Source: Chungangia koreensis
GTDB lineage: Bacteria > Bacillota > Bacilli > Bacillales_A > Planococcaceae
Direction of reading: 5' to 3'
Length of the DNA stretch: 64,000 nt
Assembly (NCBI RefSeq): GCF_042651785.1
Contig: NZ_JBHSEC010000003.1
Location: 115,574 to 179,573 of the forward strand
Below are positions 34,567 through 42,478 of this stretch, in pieces. Position 1 is the first letter of the stretch. Each line of letters starts with the position of its first letter. The notes below the pieces were generated by a model, which worked only from the letters and a program-made list of their open reading frames with translations, had not been told where the DNA came from and did not search any database. A program made the position numbers and the translations under genes.

Positions 34567-35219
34567 TGGATGCGTTCACTTCCTTTTTTGCAGAATATGG
34601 CTTACTGCTTGCCGAGAAAACTTGGGAGCATCTTTATATTTCGTTTATTGCACTTCTATTAGGCGTGATTGTGGCTGTTCCAGTCGGAATATGGCTCGTC
34701 CGACTTCCTAAAATAGCGGATTTTGTCTTAGGCGTCGTCAGCATCATCCAAACCTTCCCGAGCCTTGCCATTCTTGCATTCTTTATTCCTTTATTAGGAA
34801 TTGGAAAGCTTCCTGCGATTGTCGCGCTCTTCCTTTACTCGATGCTGCCAATTTTACGGAACACGTATATCGGCGTTAAAAATGTCGACAAAAACCTGTT
34901 GGAAGCAGCTCGCGGCATGGGGATGAACTCCTTCGAGCGCGTGATGAAAGTGGAACTTCCCCTTTCAATCCCAGTCATCATGGCTGGAATCCGTGTTTCG
35001 GCGGTTTACTTAATCGGATGGGCCACTCTTGCATCCTTCATCGGAGGCGGCGGTTTAGGCGACTTCATTTTCGATGGACTAAATTTATTCAGAACAGATT
35101 TGATCGTTGGCGGAGCCATTCCAGTTACTTTGTTGGCTTTAATAATTGACTTCCTTCTTGGACGACTTGAATATTACGCGACGCCTAAAGGAATCCGTCG
35201 TAGAGATACAGTGGCATAA
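34566..35219 (+). CDS. opuCB: Osmoprotectant ABC transporter permease OpuCB
   Basis: A 217-residue permease of the glycine betaine/choline family. Several membrane helices are visible and the EAA loop is LLEAARGMGMNSFERVMKVELPLSIPVIMAGIR near residues 110-142. GFIGGGGLGDFIF-type loop (ASFIGGGGLGDFIFDGL) follows. The start overlaps the opuCA stop (TAATG). Paralogous to OpuCD encoded two genes on; the two form the heterodimeric channel. Confidence 0.96.
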   Translation: MDAFTSFFAEYGLLLAEKTWEHLYISFIALLLGVIVAVPVGIWLVRLPKIADFVLGVVSIIQTFPSLAILAFFIPLLGIGKLPAIVALFLYSMLPILRNTYIGVKNVDKNLLEAARGMGMNSFERVMKVELPLSIPVIMAGIRVSAVYLIGWATLASFIGGGGLGDFIFDGLNLFRTDLIVGGAIPVTLLALIIDFLLGRLEYYATPKGIRRRDTVA

Positions 35220-35232
35220 GGGGGAAATGAAG

Positions 35233-36144
35233 ATGAGAAAACTAAAACTATTAACCGTATTTATAATTGCAATCGTCCTTACTGGTTGTTCCTTACCTGG
35301 TTTAGGAGGCAACGCTGAAAACACTATCAAAATTTCGACATTAACCCATACGGAATCACAGGTGTTGGGATATCTTGTTGCCCATATGATCAAAGAAGAA
35401 ACCGATCTGAATGTTGAGATGATCGAAAATCTCGGTACCTCTGTCATCGCCCATCAAGCGTTGACGAATAAAGAAGTCGATATTACAGCTGCTCGTTACA
35501 CAGGAACTGATTTACCATCAGTATTGGAAGTCGAACCGATGAAAGACCCTGAAGAAGCTTTGGCTTTCGTTAAAAAGGAATTTGACGAGCGTTTTGACCA
35601 AATTTGGTATGACTCATATGGATTCCAGAACACCTACGCATTCACCGTGACGCAGGAATTTGCAGATGAACATGGTCTTGAAACAGTATCCGACTTGGAG
35701 AAAGTAGCAGCTGACATGACACTTGGAGTGGATAACAGCTGGTTGAATCGTGCTGGAGACGGTTACGAAGGGTTCATTGAAACATATGGTTATGAATTTG
35801 GCGAGGCATTGCCGATGTCGATCGGTCTTGTCTATCAAGCGGTTAAAAGCGGAAAGATGGATATCGTGCTTGCTTACAGTACGGACGGCCGTTTGAAGGC
35901 ATACAATTTAAAAACATTGGAAGATGATAAAAAATTCTTTCCTCCCTATGATGCATCACCAGTGACACGTAAAGATGTCATCGAGAAGCACCCAGAAATA
36001 GACGAACTGTTAAAACGCTTTGCCGGAAAAATCGATGCGGACACGATGACACAATTGAACTACGAGGCGGATGTTGAGAAAAAAGAGCCATCCGTTGTGG
36101 CAAAACAATTCTTAGAGAAACATAACTATTTTAGAGGGGAGTGA
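35233..36144 (+). CDS. opuCC: Osmoprotectant-binding lipoprotein OpuCC
   Basis: Extracellular solute-binding subunit of the transporter. In 303 residues the signal peptide MRKLKLLTVFIIAIVLTGC ends in a lipobox, so it is membrane-anchored. The mature part is OpuAC/ProX type: IKISTLTHTESQVLGYLVAHMIKEET, NLGTSVIAHQALTNKEVDITAARYTGT, PPYDASPVTRKDVIEKHPEI. The ATG at 35233 follows GGGGGAA; an ATG at 35227 is also possible. Between the two permease genes, as in Bacillus opuC. Confidence 0.95.
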   Translation: MRKLKLLTVFIIAIVLTGCSLPGLGGNAENTIKISTLTHTESQVLGYLVAHMIKEETDLNVEMIENLGTSVIAHQALTNKEVDITAARYTGTDLPSVLEVEPMKDPEEALAFVKKEFDERFDQIWYDSYGFQNTYAFTVTQEFADEHGLETVSDLEKVAADMTLGVDNSWLNRAGDGYEGFIETYGYEFGEALPMSIGLVYQAVKSGKMDIVLAYSTDGRLKAYNLKTLEDDKKFFPPYDASPVTRKDVIEKHPEIDELLKRFAGKIDADTMTQLNYEADVEKKEPSVVAKQFLEKHNYFRGE

Positions 36145-36149
36145 TGGAA

Positions 36150-36839
36150 ATGGATACGATTCAAGAGTTATGGACTTATTACATCGTCAACGGATCATAT
36201 GTGTGGGAGCAATTCTCGCGCCACTTCCTTATGTCGATCTACGGAGTACTATTTGCAGCAATTGTGGGGATTCCTGTAGGGATTTTAATTGCACGGTATG
36301 GAAAATTAAGTAACGTGATCCTTTCACTTACGAATATCATTCAAACCATTCCGGCTCTTGCCATGCTTGCAGTACTCATGGTCGTCATGGGACTCGGTGC
36401 TAACACTGTTGTCATGAGCCTATTCCTTTATTCACTATTACCGATCATTAAAAACACGTATATTGGCATTAAAAGTGTAGATTACGCGATTTTAGAAGCT
36501 GGACGCGCAGTGGGCATGACGCCATGGCAACGTTTGTATATGGTTGAACTTCCGCTTTCTCTATCAGTCATCATGGCAGGAATTCGGACAGCCTTGGTCA
36601 TTGCAATTGGTGTTGCCACGATTGGAGCATTTATCGGAGGCGGCGGACTTGGATCGATTATCATTCGGGGAACGAATGTAACCGACGGAGCGGCTATCAT
36701 CCTGGCAGGTGCTATTCCCACTGCACTTATGGCAGTAATCGCAGACTTTGTGCTTGGAAGAATCGAGCATGCATTGTCCCCTGCCAATAAAAAACGAACA
36801 ACTATTAACACAGATCATCCAAAGCAAGCCACCAGTTAA
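36150..36839 (+). CDS. opuCD: Osmoprotectant ABC transporter permease OpuCD
   Basis: Second permease of the operon, 229 residues, with the same topology and EAA loop (ILEAGRAVGMTPWQRLYMVELPLSLSVIMAGIRTAL) as OpuCB and a matching TIGAFIGGGGLGSIII loop. The start is taken as ATG at 36150, nine bases after AGGGGA; a GTG (36141) and ATG (36144) lie closer. The opuCC stop overlaps these alternatives. The basic tail (NKKRTTINTDHPKQ) is cytoplasmic. Last gene of the SigB-controlled operon. Confidence 0.95.
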   Translation: MDTIQELWTYYIVNGSYVWEQFSRHFLMSIYGVLFAAIVGIPVGILIARYGKLSNVILSLTNIIQTIPALAMLAVLMVVMGLGANTVVMSLFLYSLLPIIKNTYIGIKSVDYAILEAGRAVGMTPWQRLYMVELPLSLSVIMAGIRTALVIAIGVATIGAFIGGGGLGSIIIRGTNVTDGAAIILAGAIPTALMAVIADFVLGRIEHALSPANKKRTTINTDHPKQATS

Positions 36840-36848
36840 ATGCAAAAT

Positions 36849-36880
36849 TAAAGGGAGCTGAATCAGCTCCCTTTTTTCCT
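36849..36880. terminator. Terminator between opuCD and the CsbD gene
   Basis: A 9-bp perfect stem (36853-36861 with 36863-36871) with TTTTTT on the plus side; it can serve both convergent units. Confidence 0.85.
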
Positions 36881-36881
36881 A

Positions 36882-37082
36882 CTATAATCTTCGTTCGTCA
36901 TAATGCTCTTTGTAATCGCCGATGGTATCCTGGACTTTGCCTTTCGCCTTATCAGCTTTACCTTCCATTTGAAGCGAGTGATCGTCTGTTGCGTTGCCCC
37001 ATTGGTCCTTCGCTTCACCCTTCACCTTATTAACGGTGCCTTTGAGTTTGTCCGACATATAATCATGATCTTTGTCAGCCAT
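36882..37082 (-). CDS. CsbD family stress protein
   Basis: A 66-residue hydrophilic protein of the CsbD family: MADKDHDYMSDKLKGTVNKVKGEAKDQWGN, then LQMEGKADKAKGKVQDTIGD. CsbD-like proteins are SigB-induced stress proteins of unknown biochemical role in Bacillus. The start at 37082 follows AAGGAGGGTG; a SigB-type promoter lies 29-54 bp upstream. Confidence 0.93.
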   Translation of the reverse strand: MADKDHDYMSDKLKGTVNKVKGEAKDQWGNATDDHSLQMEGKADKAKGKVQDTIGDYKEHYDERRL

Positions 37083-37110
37083 GAATATCACCCTCCTTCT
37101 TGCTTATTAT

Positions 37111-37136
37111 TTACCCGATATGAGATAAGGCAAAAC
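37111..37136 (-). promoter_or_regulatory. SigB-type promoter of the CsbD gene
   Basis: Minus strand: GTTTTG (37131-37136), 14-nt spacer, GGGTAA (37111-37116), four to five of six matches in each box. Confidence 0.72.
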
Positions 37137-37344
37137 AATTGTCTTCCAGTATTAAGAAACTACTATATAAATTAGGAAAAGTATCCCTTCTACCTATACT
37201 TTGACTTCGAAATGATTCTTCCTTCCTATTTTGGGTATAATACAGGTTTGTTAGAATATGGTTATCCTATAAATATAACTTAATGAAACGAACAGGCTTT
37301 TAGTTATTTGACTATTCACAACATTCGAAAGTCCTATTAATAGT

Positions 37345-37360
37345 GAAGTAATTTTACTTC
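37345..37360. promoter_or_regulatory. Palindrome upstream of the rap-like gene
   Basis: A perfect 7-bp inverted repeat with a 2-bp centre (37345-37351 with 37354-37360) in the AT-rich interval 37137-37482, about 35 bp upstream of the probable promoter. Possible protein-binding site. Confidence 0.4.
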
Positions 37361-37377
37361 TTTAGTAGTATCTTTAG

Positions 37378-37412
37378 AAATTGAGTAAATTTTATTGGTA
37401 TTTACTCAATTT
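37378..37412. promoter_or_regulatory. 13-bp perfect inverted repeat over the rap-like promoter
   Basis: Positions 37378-37390 and 37400-37412 are perfect inverted repeats of 13 bp, with a 9-bp loop. The right arm covers most of the spacer and the loop contains the -35 element of the candidate promoter at 37395-37424, the layout of a repressor operator. No regulator is identified. Confidence 0.6.
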
Positions 37413-37424
37413 CAGCTATATGAT
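37395..37424 (+). promoter_or_regulatory. Candidate SigA promoter of the rap-like/pheromone operon
   Basis: TTGGTA (37395-37400), 18-nt spacer, TATGAT (37419-37424), about 60 bp upstream of the coding start. The only good candidate in this interval. Confidence 0.5.
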
Positions 37425-37482
37425 AAAAGTGTAAATAGTCTGTAATTATTGTGTAAAAGAGCCGATGGAAAGGAGGATCCAT

Positions 37483-38685
37483 TTGGGAAGTGCAGCAAAA
37501 CGGTTTCGGCCGAATATGAGCCCAGATGAAATTATAGCAGCTATGAATATTAACAATATCGGAAGAACCGGGAAAAAGCCTCCAGAGGATGGGGAAAAAC
37601 AACTGATTGAAAACTTTAAATTGTTACTACTTGAATCTACCCAAAGAAAAAAGATTTTCGAACAATATTTATATTTACAAGACCACCCCATCACCCATTT
37701 CGATAAGAAATTAAAACTCGACTTCGACATTCAACAAATTAGATTTCATGTTTTAAATGGGGATATGGAAGCGGCAGAACAGATTATAAAAGATGTTTAT
37801 CTTTATGAAGATGCTTTTGATGATGAACAGCATTATTATTACAATAAACACTTAGGAAATTTCCATTATGCCCATGGAGATTACAAAAAAGCCTTTGATC
37901 ATTATGCCATAGCAGAAAAGTTAGTTTTAGATTCATTCCCCCAATTAGAATTAGGTGATTTATATTATTCTTTAGGATTAACAGCTTCTCAATTTTTTGA
38001 GACAGTTAAAGGACTAAAATATACGGAAATAGCGTTAAAAATATATCAACAGGAATTTGTTCCTAAACGGATTACTGAATGTCATATTAATTTAGGAGTC
38101 ATTCATAGCAGACTTCGCAACTTTAAAACTGCGATTGATCATAATCACGCTGCCCTTAAAATCGGTCAAGAATTAAACTCGAACTTATTAAGATTCTCTA
38201 CAGAATACAACTATGGATATATCTATTTCCAATTTCAAAATTATCAACTTGCAATTGAACATATTTCTAAAAGTCTTGACCATTTACCTCCTGAATACGT
38301 CACGGATTACTTAATGAGTTTTAATAGCTTAGTTAAAGCTTCAAATGAGTTAGGTGATAAAGAACAAGCACTTTATTGGTTGGATAGAGGAAGTGAGATT
38401 GCCAATGAGATAGATAGTGAAGAAATAATTGATAGAAATGTCAAAGAAGTATACACTGAACATAAAGTTCTATCCTTTTTCCTAAATAATGAGATAGAAC
38501 AGTATGAAAATTTAATGTTAAATGTTTGGTTACCATTACTTGAACATAAAAACCACCTATTTGAATTAGGTTATTATTATAATCAAGTGGGTAATTATTA
38601 CTTGGGTAAAGGGGAGTTTGAAAAAGCTGCCCATATGCTAAAAAAAGCAAGTAATACTTTCCAACATTTAATGACAACCGGATAA
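37483..38685 (+). CDS. Rap-like TPR protein (RRNPP-type peptide receptor)
   Basis: A 400-residue cytoplasmic helical protein with Rap/AimR/NprR-like TPR architecture. The N-terminal ~100 residues are a helical bundle without an evident helix-turn-helix, so it is more like a Rap phosphatase than a DNA-binding receptor. Repeats of TPR type follow: NKHLGNFHYAHGDYKKAFDHY, LGVIHSRLRNFKTAIDHNHAAL, YGYIYFQFQNYQLAIEHISKSL and YYNQVGNYYLGKGEFEKAAHML at the C-terminus. I start it at TTG 37483, behind AAGGAGGATCC; an ATG at 37465 lies upstream of that site. The repeat precursor gene follows after 13 bp, as phr follows rap. Confidence 0.85.
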   Translation: MGSAAKRFRPNMSPDEIIAAMNINNIGRTGKKPPEDGEKQLIENFKLLLLESTQRKKIFEQYLYLQDHPITHFDKKLKLDFDIQQIRFHVLNGDMEAAEQIIKDVYLYEDAFDDEQHYYYNKHLGNFHYAHGDYKKAFDHYAIAEKLVLDSFPQLELGDLYYSLGLTASQFFETVKGLKYTEIALKIYQQEFVPKRITECHINLGVIHSRLRNFKTAIDHNHAALKIGQELNSNLLRFSTEYNYGYIYFQFQNYQLAIEHISKSLDHLPPEYVTDYLMSFNSLVKASNELGDKEQALYWLDRGSEIANEIDSEEIIDRNVKEVYTEHKVLSFFLNNEIEQYENLMLNVWLPLLEHKNHLFELGYYYNQVGNYYLGKGEFEKAAHMLKKASNTFQHLMTTG

Positions 38686-38698
38686 GGAGTGAAGTTGA

Positions 38699-39337
38699 AT
38701 GAAAAAGTTAGTATCAATTTTTTGCTTAGTTGCATTACTATTTGCCGGATCTCATTTTACCGCTAATCAGAACGAAGAGAATCTGGCTGCAGAAAAACTT
38801 CCGCCACCTTGGAGCATTAAATCCTTGGCTGCGGAAAAGCTTCCTGAGCCTTGGAGCGTTAAATCACTTGCTGCAGAAAAGCTTCCTGAGCCTTGGAGCG
38901 TTAAATCACTTGCTGCAGAAAAGCTTCCTGAGCCTTGGAGCGTTAAATCCCTGGCTGCAGAAAAACTTCCTGAACCTTGGAGCGTTAAATCACTTGCTGC
39001 AGAAAAGCTTCCTGAGCCTTGGAACGTTAAATCCCTGGCTGCGGAAAAACTTCCTGAGCCTTGGAACGTTAAATCACTTGCTGCAGAAAAGCTTCCTGAG
39101 CCTTGGAACGTTAAATCCCTGGCTGCGGAAAAGCTTCCTGAGCCTTGGAGTGTTAAATCCCTGGCTGCGGAAAAACTTCCTGAGCCTTGGAGTGTTAAAT
39201 CACTTGCTGCAGAAAAGCTTCCTGAGCCTTGGAGTGTTAAATCCCTGGCAGCTGAAAAACTCCCTGAACCATGGAGTGTGAAAGCTCTTGCAGCTGAAAA
39301 ACTCCCTGAACCTTGGAGTGTAAAACCACTAGCATAA
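38699..39337 (+). CDS. Secreted precursor with 13 tandem 14-residue repeats (candidate multi-copy pheromone)
   Basis: A 212-residue protein: a Sec signal peptide (MKKLVSIFCLVALLFAGSHF, residues 1 to about 22), a short spacer, then 13 back-to-back copies of AAEKLPEPWSVKSL (residues 30-211) and a final Ala. Copies differ only slightly: copy 1 is AAEKLPPPWSIKSL, copies 6-8 have Asn for Ser after Trp, copies 12 and 13 end in AL and PL. There are no other domains. AAGGAG precedes the ATG, 13 bp after the Rap-like gene. Adjacent Rap and exported peptide genes form quorum-sensing cassettes in Bacillales; here a single precursor could release 13 peptides. The mature peptide is unknown. Confidence 0.85.
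   Translation: MKKLVSIFCLVALLFAGSHFTANQNEENLAAEKLPPPWSIKSLAAEKLPEPWSVKSLAAEKLPEPWSVKSLAAEKLPEPWSVKSLAAEKLPEPWSVKSLAAEKLPEPWNVKSLAAEKLPEPWNVKSLAAEKLPEPWNVKSLAAEKLPEPWSVKSLAAEKLPEPWSVKSLAAEKLPEPWSVKSLAAEKLPEPWSVKALAAEKLPEPWSVKPLA
38786..39331 (+). repeat. 13 x 42-bp tandem repeat
   Basis: Thirteen 42-bp units, in frame, without gaps. Codon choices fall into blocks: the serine codon after Trp is AGC in copies 1-5, the position is AAC (Asn) in 6-8, and AGT in 9-13. The last codons alternate between TCACTT and TCCCTG. The last two units are the most diverged. Confidence 0.97.
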
Positions 39338-39375
39338 TATCATAATCAACATGAAGCAATCATACTTACAAAGAT

Positions 39376-39407
39376 AAACAGCTCACGGATTACTCCGTGA
39401 GCTGTTT
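39376..39407. terminator. Terminator between the pheromone precursor and pgi
   Basis: A 13-bp perfect stem (39376-39388 with 39395-39407) with T run on the plus side and A run on the other; bidirectional. Confidence 0.85.
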
Positions 39408-39417
39408 TATTATGCCT

Positions 39418-40791
39418 TTATTCAGAAGCTACTTCTTCTTTGTTCTCTTCGAGTTCATCCATTCGTTCTTTCAAGGTTTTGTGTTGGTTTTCGTATCCAG
39501 GTTTGTTCAATAGAGCGAACATGTTGTTTTTGTATGCTTCTACGCCTGGTTGATCGAAAGGATTTACTCCGAGCAAGTAGGCGCTCATGGCACATGATTT
39601 CATGAAGAAGTAGATTAAGTATCCGATGTGGTATTCATCCAGTACGTGTACATTCAGTTTTACTACTGGAACGCCGCCATCCACGTGCGCAATGGCCGTT
39701 CCTTCTTTAGAAAGACAGTTAATCTCATTGACTGTTTTATCTACTAAATAATTCAGTCCATCCCGATCATCTTCCATAAATGGAATTTCGATATCATCTT
39801 CTACTTGATCGAAATGTAGAATTGTTTCAAATAAGAAGCGATGGCCATCCTGGATATATTGACCAATTGAATGAAGGTCCGTTGAATAAGAAACAGCAGC
39901 TGGGAAAATCCCCTTCTTCCCTTTCCCTTCACTTTCACCGAATAATTGTTTCCACCATTCATGGAAATTCTTCAATGAAGGTTCGAAACTGGCCAGCAGC
40001 TCCATCGTATAGCCTTTTGAATAAAGAATGTTCCGTATGACTGCGTATTCGTAGGCAGGATTATCCGAAATGGTTTCACTCTGCAAATCAAAGGCAGCTC
40101 GCTTTGCACCATTTATTAATTCGGAAATATTACAGCCCGCTGCGCAAAGCGGTAATAACCCAACAGGTGTTAATACAGAATACCGCCCACCAATATCGTC
40201 GGCAATCACAAATGAACGATAGCCCTTTTCATCGGCAAGCTCACGAAGAGCCCCTTTTTTCAGATCCGTTGTTACAATAATCCGCTCTGAAGACTCATCG
40301 CCGTAGCGTGCTTCCATGTAATCACGAATCAGCCTGAAAGCAATCGCCGGTTCCGTAGTAGTTCCAGATTTTGAAATGACATTCACGTAAATTTCTTTAC
40401 CCTTAATATAAGAAAGAAGCTGTTTCAAATAAGCTCCGCTCATATTTTGGCCAGCATAAATGACCTCTACTCCCTCACTTTTCGGTCCAAAATAAGGTGC
40501 TAATGCTTCTTGGACGGCGCGTGCTCCTAAATAGGAACCCCCCACACCAATTACTATTAAAACATCTGCATTCTTCTTAATTTCATCTGTTACATTCTGA
40601 ATTGCCTTCAGCATTTCACTATGATCTTCCAAAGGATTATCCAGCCATCCTAAAAAGTCAGATCCTTCTGCCATTCGTTCATGCATAGCAGTGTGAAGTT
40701 TAGAAACATGATCTTGATAATGGTTTATTTGACTGTCCGTTACAAATTCTTTTAATAAGTTAGTATGTAAGGCAACTGGTTTACGGTTCAT
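39418..40791 (-). CDS. pgi: Glucose-6-phosphate isomerase
   Basis: Interconverts glucose-6-phosphate and fructose-6-phosphate in glycolysis. The 457-residue chain shows VIGVGGSYLGARAVQEAL, NVISKSGTTTEPAIAFR, YSVLTPVGLLPLCAAG, the catalytic-region GESEGKGKKGIFPAAVSYSTDLHS and the C-terminal YFMKSCAMSAYLLGVNPFDQPGVEAYKNNMF. Length fits Bacillus Pgi (about 450). TTAGGAGAT precedes the start. Monocistronic with a strong terminator; no link to the adjacent signalling genes is evident. Confidence 0.97.
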   Translation of the reverse strand: MNRKPVALHTNLLKEFVTDSQINHYQDHVSKLHTAMHERMAEGSDFLGWLDNPLEDHSEMLKAIQNVTDEIKKNADVLIVIGVGGSYLGARAVQEALAPYFGPKSEGVEVIYAGQNMSGAYLKQLLSYIKGKEIYVNVISKSGTTTEPAIAFRLIRDYMEARYGDESSERIIVTTDLKKGALRELADEKGYRSFVIADDIGGRYSVLTPVGLLPLCAAGCNISELINGAKRAAFDLQSETISDNPAYEYAVIRNILYSKGYTMELLASFEPSLKNFHEWWKQLFGESEGKGKKGIFPAAVSYSTDLHSIGQYIQDGHRFLFETILHFDQVEDDIEIPFMEDDRDGLNYLVDKTVNEINCLSKEGTAIAHVDGGVPVVKLNVHVLDEYHIGYLIYFFMKSCAMSAYLLGVNPFDQPGVEAYKNNMFALLNKPGYENQHKTLKERMDELEENKEEVASE

Positions 40792-40866
40792 TCTCTATCT
40801 CCTAAATCGTGTATTGCCATTATTTTACCATAGCTGCCGGACTTTATCGACTTTAACAACAAAACA

Positions 40867-40903
40867 AAAAATCTGCGAGACTCCATTTATAAGTCTCGCA
40901 GAT
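40867..40903 (-). terminator. sodC terminator
   Basis: A 12-bp stem (40871-40882 with 40892-40903) followed on the minus strand by TTTTT. Confidence 0.85.
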
Positions 40904-40911
40904 GCTTCGGT

Positions 40912-41547
40912 TTAATGCTTTACAACTCCACAAGCGATACGTTTACCGGAATCACCAGAAGGCTGGCTTGATCCATCATCCGCATTTTCGTGAATTACTA
41001 ACGCAGTACCGCCCTCCTTAAATAACGAGTTCTTCGCACCTGATTCCAACGTTACGTTTTCAGCAGTGAATTCTGCTTGCGCTTTTCCGTCGCCATCTAC
41101 TGTCAAATTAGGTAAATCTCCTGCATGACTTCCATGATCAGCAGTTGTAGGATTGAAATGCTCTCCCGCTGTGGCAAAGTCCGGAGCATCACATTTTCCA
41201 AACTCATGGAAATGGAGACCGTGATCGCCTTCATCAAGACCTTCTGCGTTGACTTTTACTAGGACACCTTTGTCTTCCTGTGTCAGTTCCGCTGTCCCCA
41301 CGACATCTCCGTCAGTGTTGATCAGATCGACTGTTACGAATGTCCCTACACCTTCACCGTCAGTAGCTGATTCTCCAGATGGGGGATTGGTTTCTTCCAC
41401 ACCTGAACTACCTTCAGTATCTTTTGGTGCAGTTCCATCAGTTTCAGTGGCTGGTTCATCTGTTCCCTCTTGATCGTTCCCGTCACCACAAGCTGTTAAG
41501 ACGAGAGTAAACAGAATGGCCAGTAGGAATAATATCCATTTTTTCAT
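40912..41547 (-). CDS. sodC: Lipoprotein Cu/Zn superoxide dismutase
   Basis: Extracytoplasmic Cu/Zn-type dismutase. The 211-residue protein has a lipoprotein signal (MKKWILFLLAILFTLVLTAC, Cys20), an acidic low-complexity linker to about residue 65 and a SodC domain with metal ligands in GLHFHEFGKCDAPDFATAGEHFNPT, HGSHAGDLPNLTVD and LVIHENADDG, plus the second half-cystine in RIACGVVKH. All main copper histidines appear present. Some Bacillus YojM-type homologues lack metal ligands; this one looks intact. AAAAGGAGA precedes the start. No copper chaperone gene is near. Confidence 0.93.
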   Translation of the reverse strand: MKKWILFLLAILFTLVLTACGDGNDQEGTDEPATETDGTAPKDTEGSSGVEETNPPSGESATDGEGVGTFVTVDLINTDGDVVGTAELTQEDKGVLVKVNAEGLDEGDHGLHFHEFGKCDAPDFATAGEHFNPTTADHGSHAGDLPNLTVDGDGKAQAEFTAENVTLESGAKNSLFKEGGTALVIHENADDGSSQPSGDSGKRIACGVVKH

Positions 41548-41649
41548 ATGCAGGTCTCCTTTTAGAAAGTTACGTACTACTTCTAAAATTGACCTGAATA
41601 ACCCTATTTAAACATTAAAGAGGGTAAATAAACCTTTTGTAATGGGAAT

Positions 41650-42423
41650 CTAATATTCGTTATCCGAAAGAAGTATAACCAGTTCCTTAATACTATGAAT
41701 AATATAGGTTGGCTTTCCCCAGTGTGGCAGTTCTGTTAACCCCATCTTCGTCTCACAATTTAGTTTGTTTAATAAAAATTCAGCAACATCAGAATGATTC
41801 ACTCGATCCACAATGGGCAAACGTTGAATTTTTTCTGGTAATGAACGATTTATCAAAACCGATGGAACCCCTGCTTCGTATGCCGAACGGACATCGTGTT
41901 CCAACCGATCTCCTACATGAAATGCGATTTCCCCATTAACACCATTAAAAATTCGAGGATCCGGTTTTGCATACCCGGCCTCTGAAGGAGTTATGATTAT
42001 ATCGAATAAAGGAGTTAACTGAAGTGCATCCATCACTGGCTTTTGATACTTCAAATAGCCATTCGTCACGGCAGCAAGGGCATAGCCACTCTTTTTCAAT
42101 GTGTTAAGGACTTCTATAACTTCATCCTCAAGCAAATAAATCGACGGTGCATGACAATACTGACATACGATTTTCTCAATATCGATCGAGTCCGAGATAT
42201 TATTCTTTCTCAAGAAAGTCGATACAATGTCATCCCAGTCATATGCTTCCACCCAGCGATTTGCGTCTATCCTCAAAGTATGTTCAGCAAGAATATCAGG
42301 TAAAACATTCCCAATACCGCCTACCTTCTCTAACACAAGCCGTTCAATTTCCGGAAATACTTGACCAACAAAAGGATTTTGCATTAAGGTTCCGTCAAGA
42401 TCAAAAGTAATCCACTTCTTCAT
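41650..42423 (-). CDS. HAD-family hydrolase
   Basis: A 257-residue phosphatase-type protein of the haloacid dehalogenase superfamily. Motif I is ITFDLDGTLMQNPF (nucleophile and acid/base Asp, residues 6-19), motif II AAVTNGYLKY, motif III SEAGYAKPDPRIFNG and motif IV FHVGDRLEHDVRSAYEAG. A helical cap lies between motifs I and II. AAAAGGGGAA precedes the start. Substrate cannot be told. Adjacent to the sodC gene in the same orientation with about 100 bp between; no terminator was seen there. Confidence 0.9.
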   Translation of the reverse strand: MKKWITFDLDGTLMQNPFVGQVFPEIERLVLEKVGGIGNVLPDILAEHTLRIDANRWVEAYDWDDIVSTFLRKNNISDSIDIEKIVCQYCHAPSIYLLEDEVIEVLNTLKKSGYALAAVTNGYLKYQKPVMDALQLTPLFDIIITPSEAGYAKPDPRIFNGVNGEIAFHVGDRLEHDVRSAYEAGVPSVLINRSLPEKIQRLPIVDRVNHSDVAEFLLNKLNCETKMGLTELPHWGKPTYIIHSIKELVILLSDNEY

Positions 42424-42441
42424 GAACAGGTTTCCCCTTTT

Positions 42442-42476
42442 AAAAAGCCCTGCAGGTAAATCCCTGCAAGGCTTTT
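42442..42476 (-). terminator. Terminator of the SLH-transglycosylase gene
   Basis: Two stacked 6-bp stems (with a one-base bulge each side) between 42443-42455 and 42463-42476, followed on the minus strand by TTTTAAAAGG. Confidence 0.65.
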
Positions 42477-42478
42477 GG

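Noticed and set aside
37483..38685. NprR- or PlcR-type DNA-binding receptor
   Set aside because: No helix-turn-helix signature was seen in the N-terminal 100 residues.
38730..39281. Second open frame through the pheromone repeats
   Set aside because: A 42-bp repeat keeps every frame open; this one has no start signal or signal peptide, while the main frame has both.
41580..41640. SigB promoter for sodC
   Set aside because: GTTTAA and GGGTTA are present upstream but only 4 bp apart.
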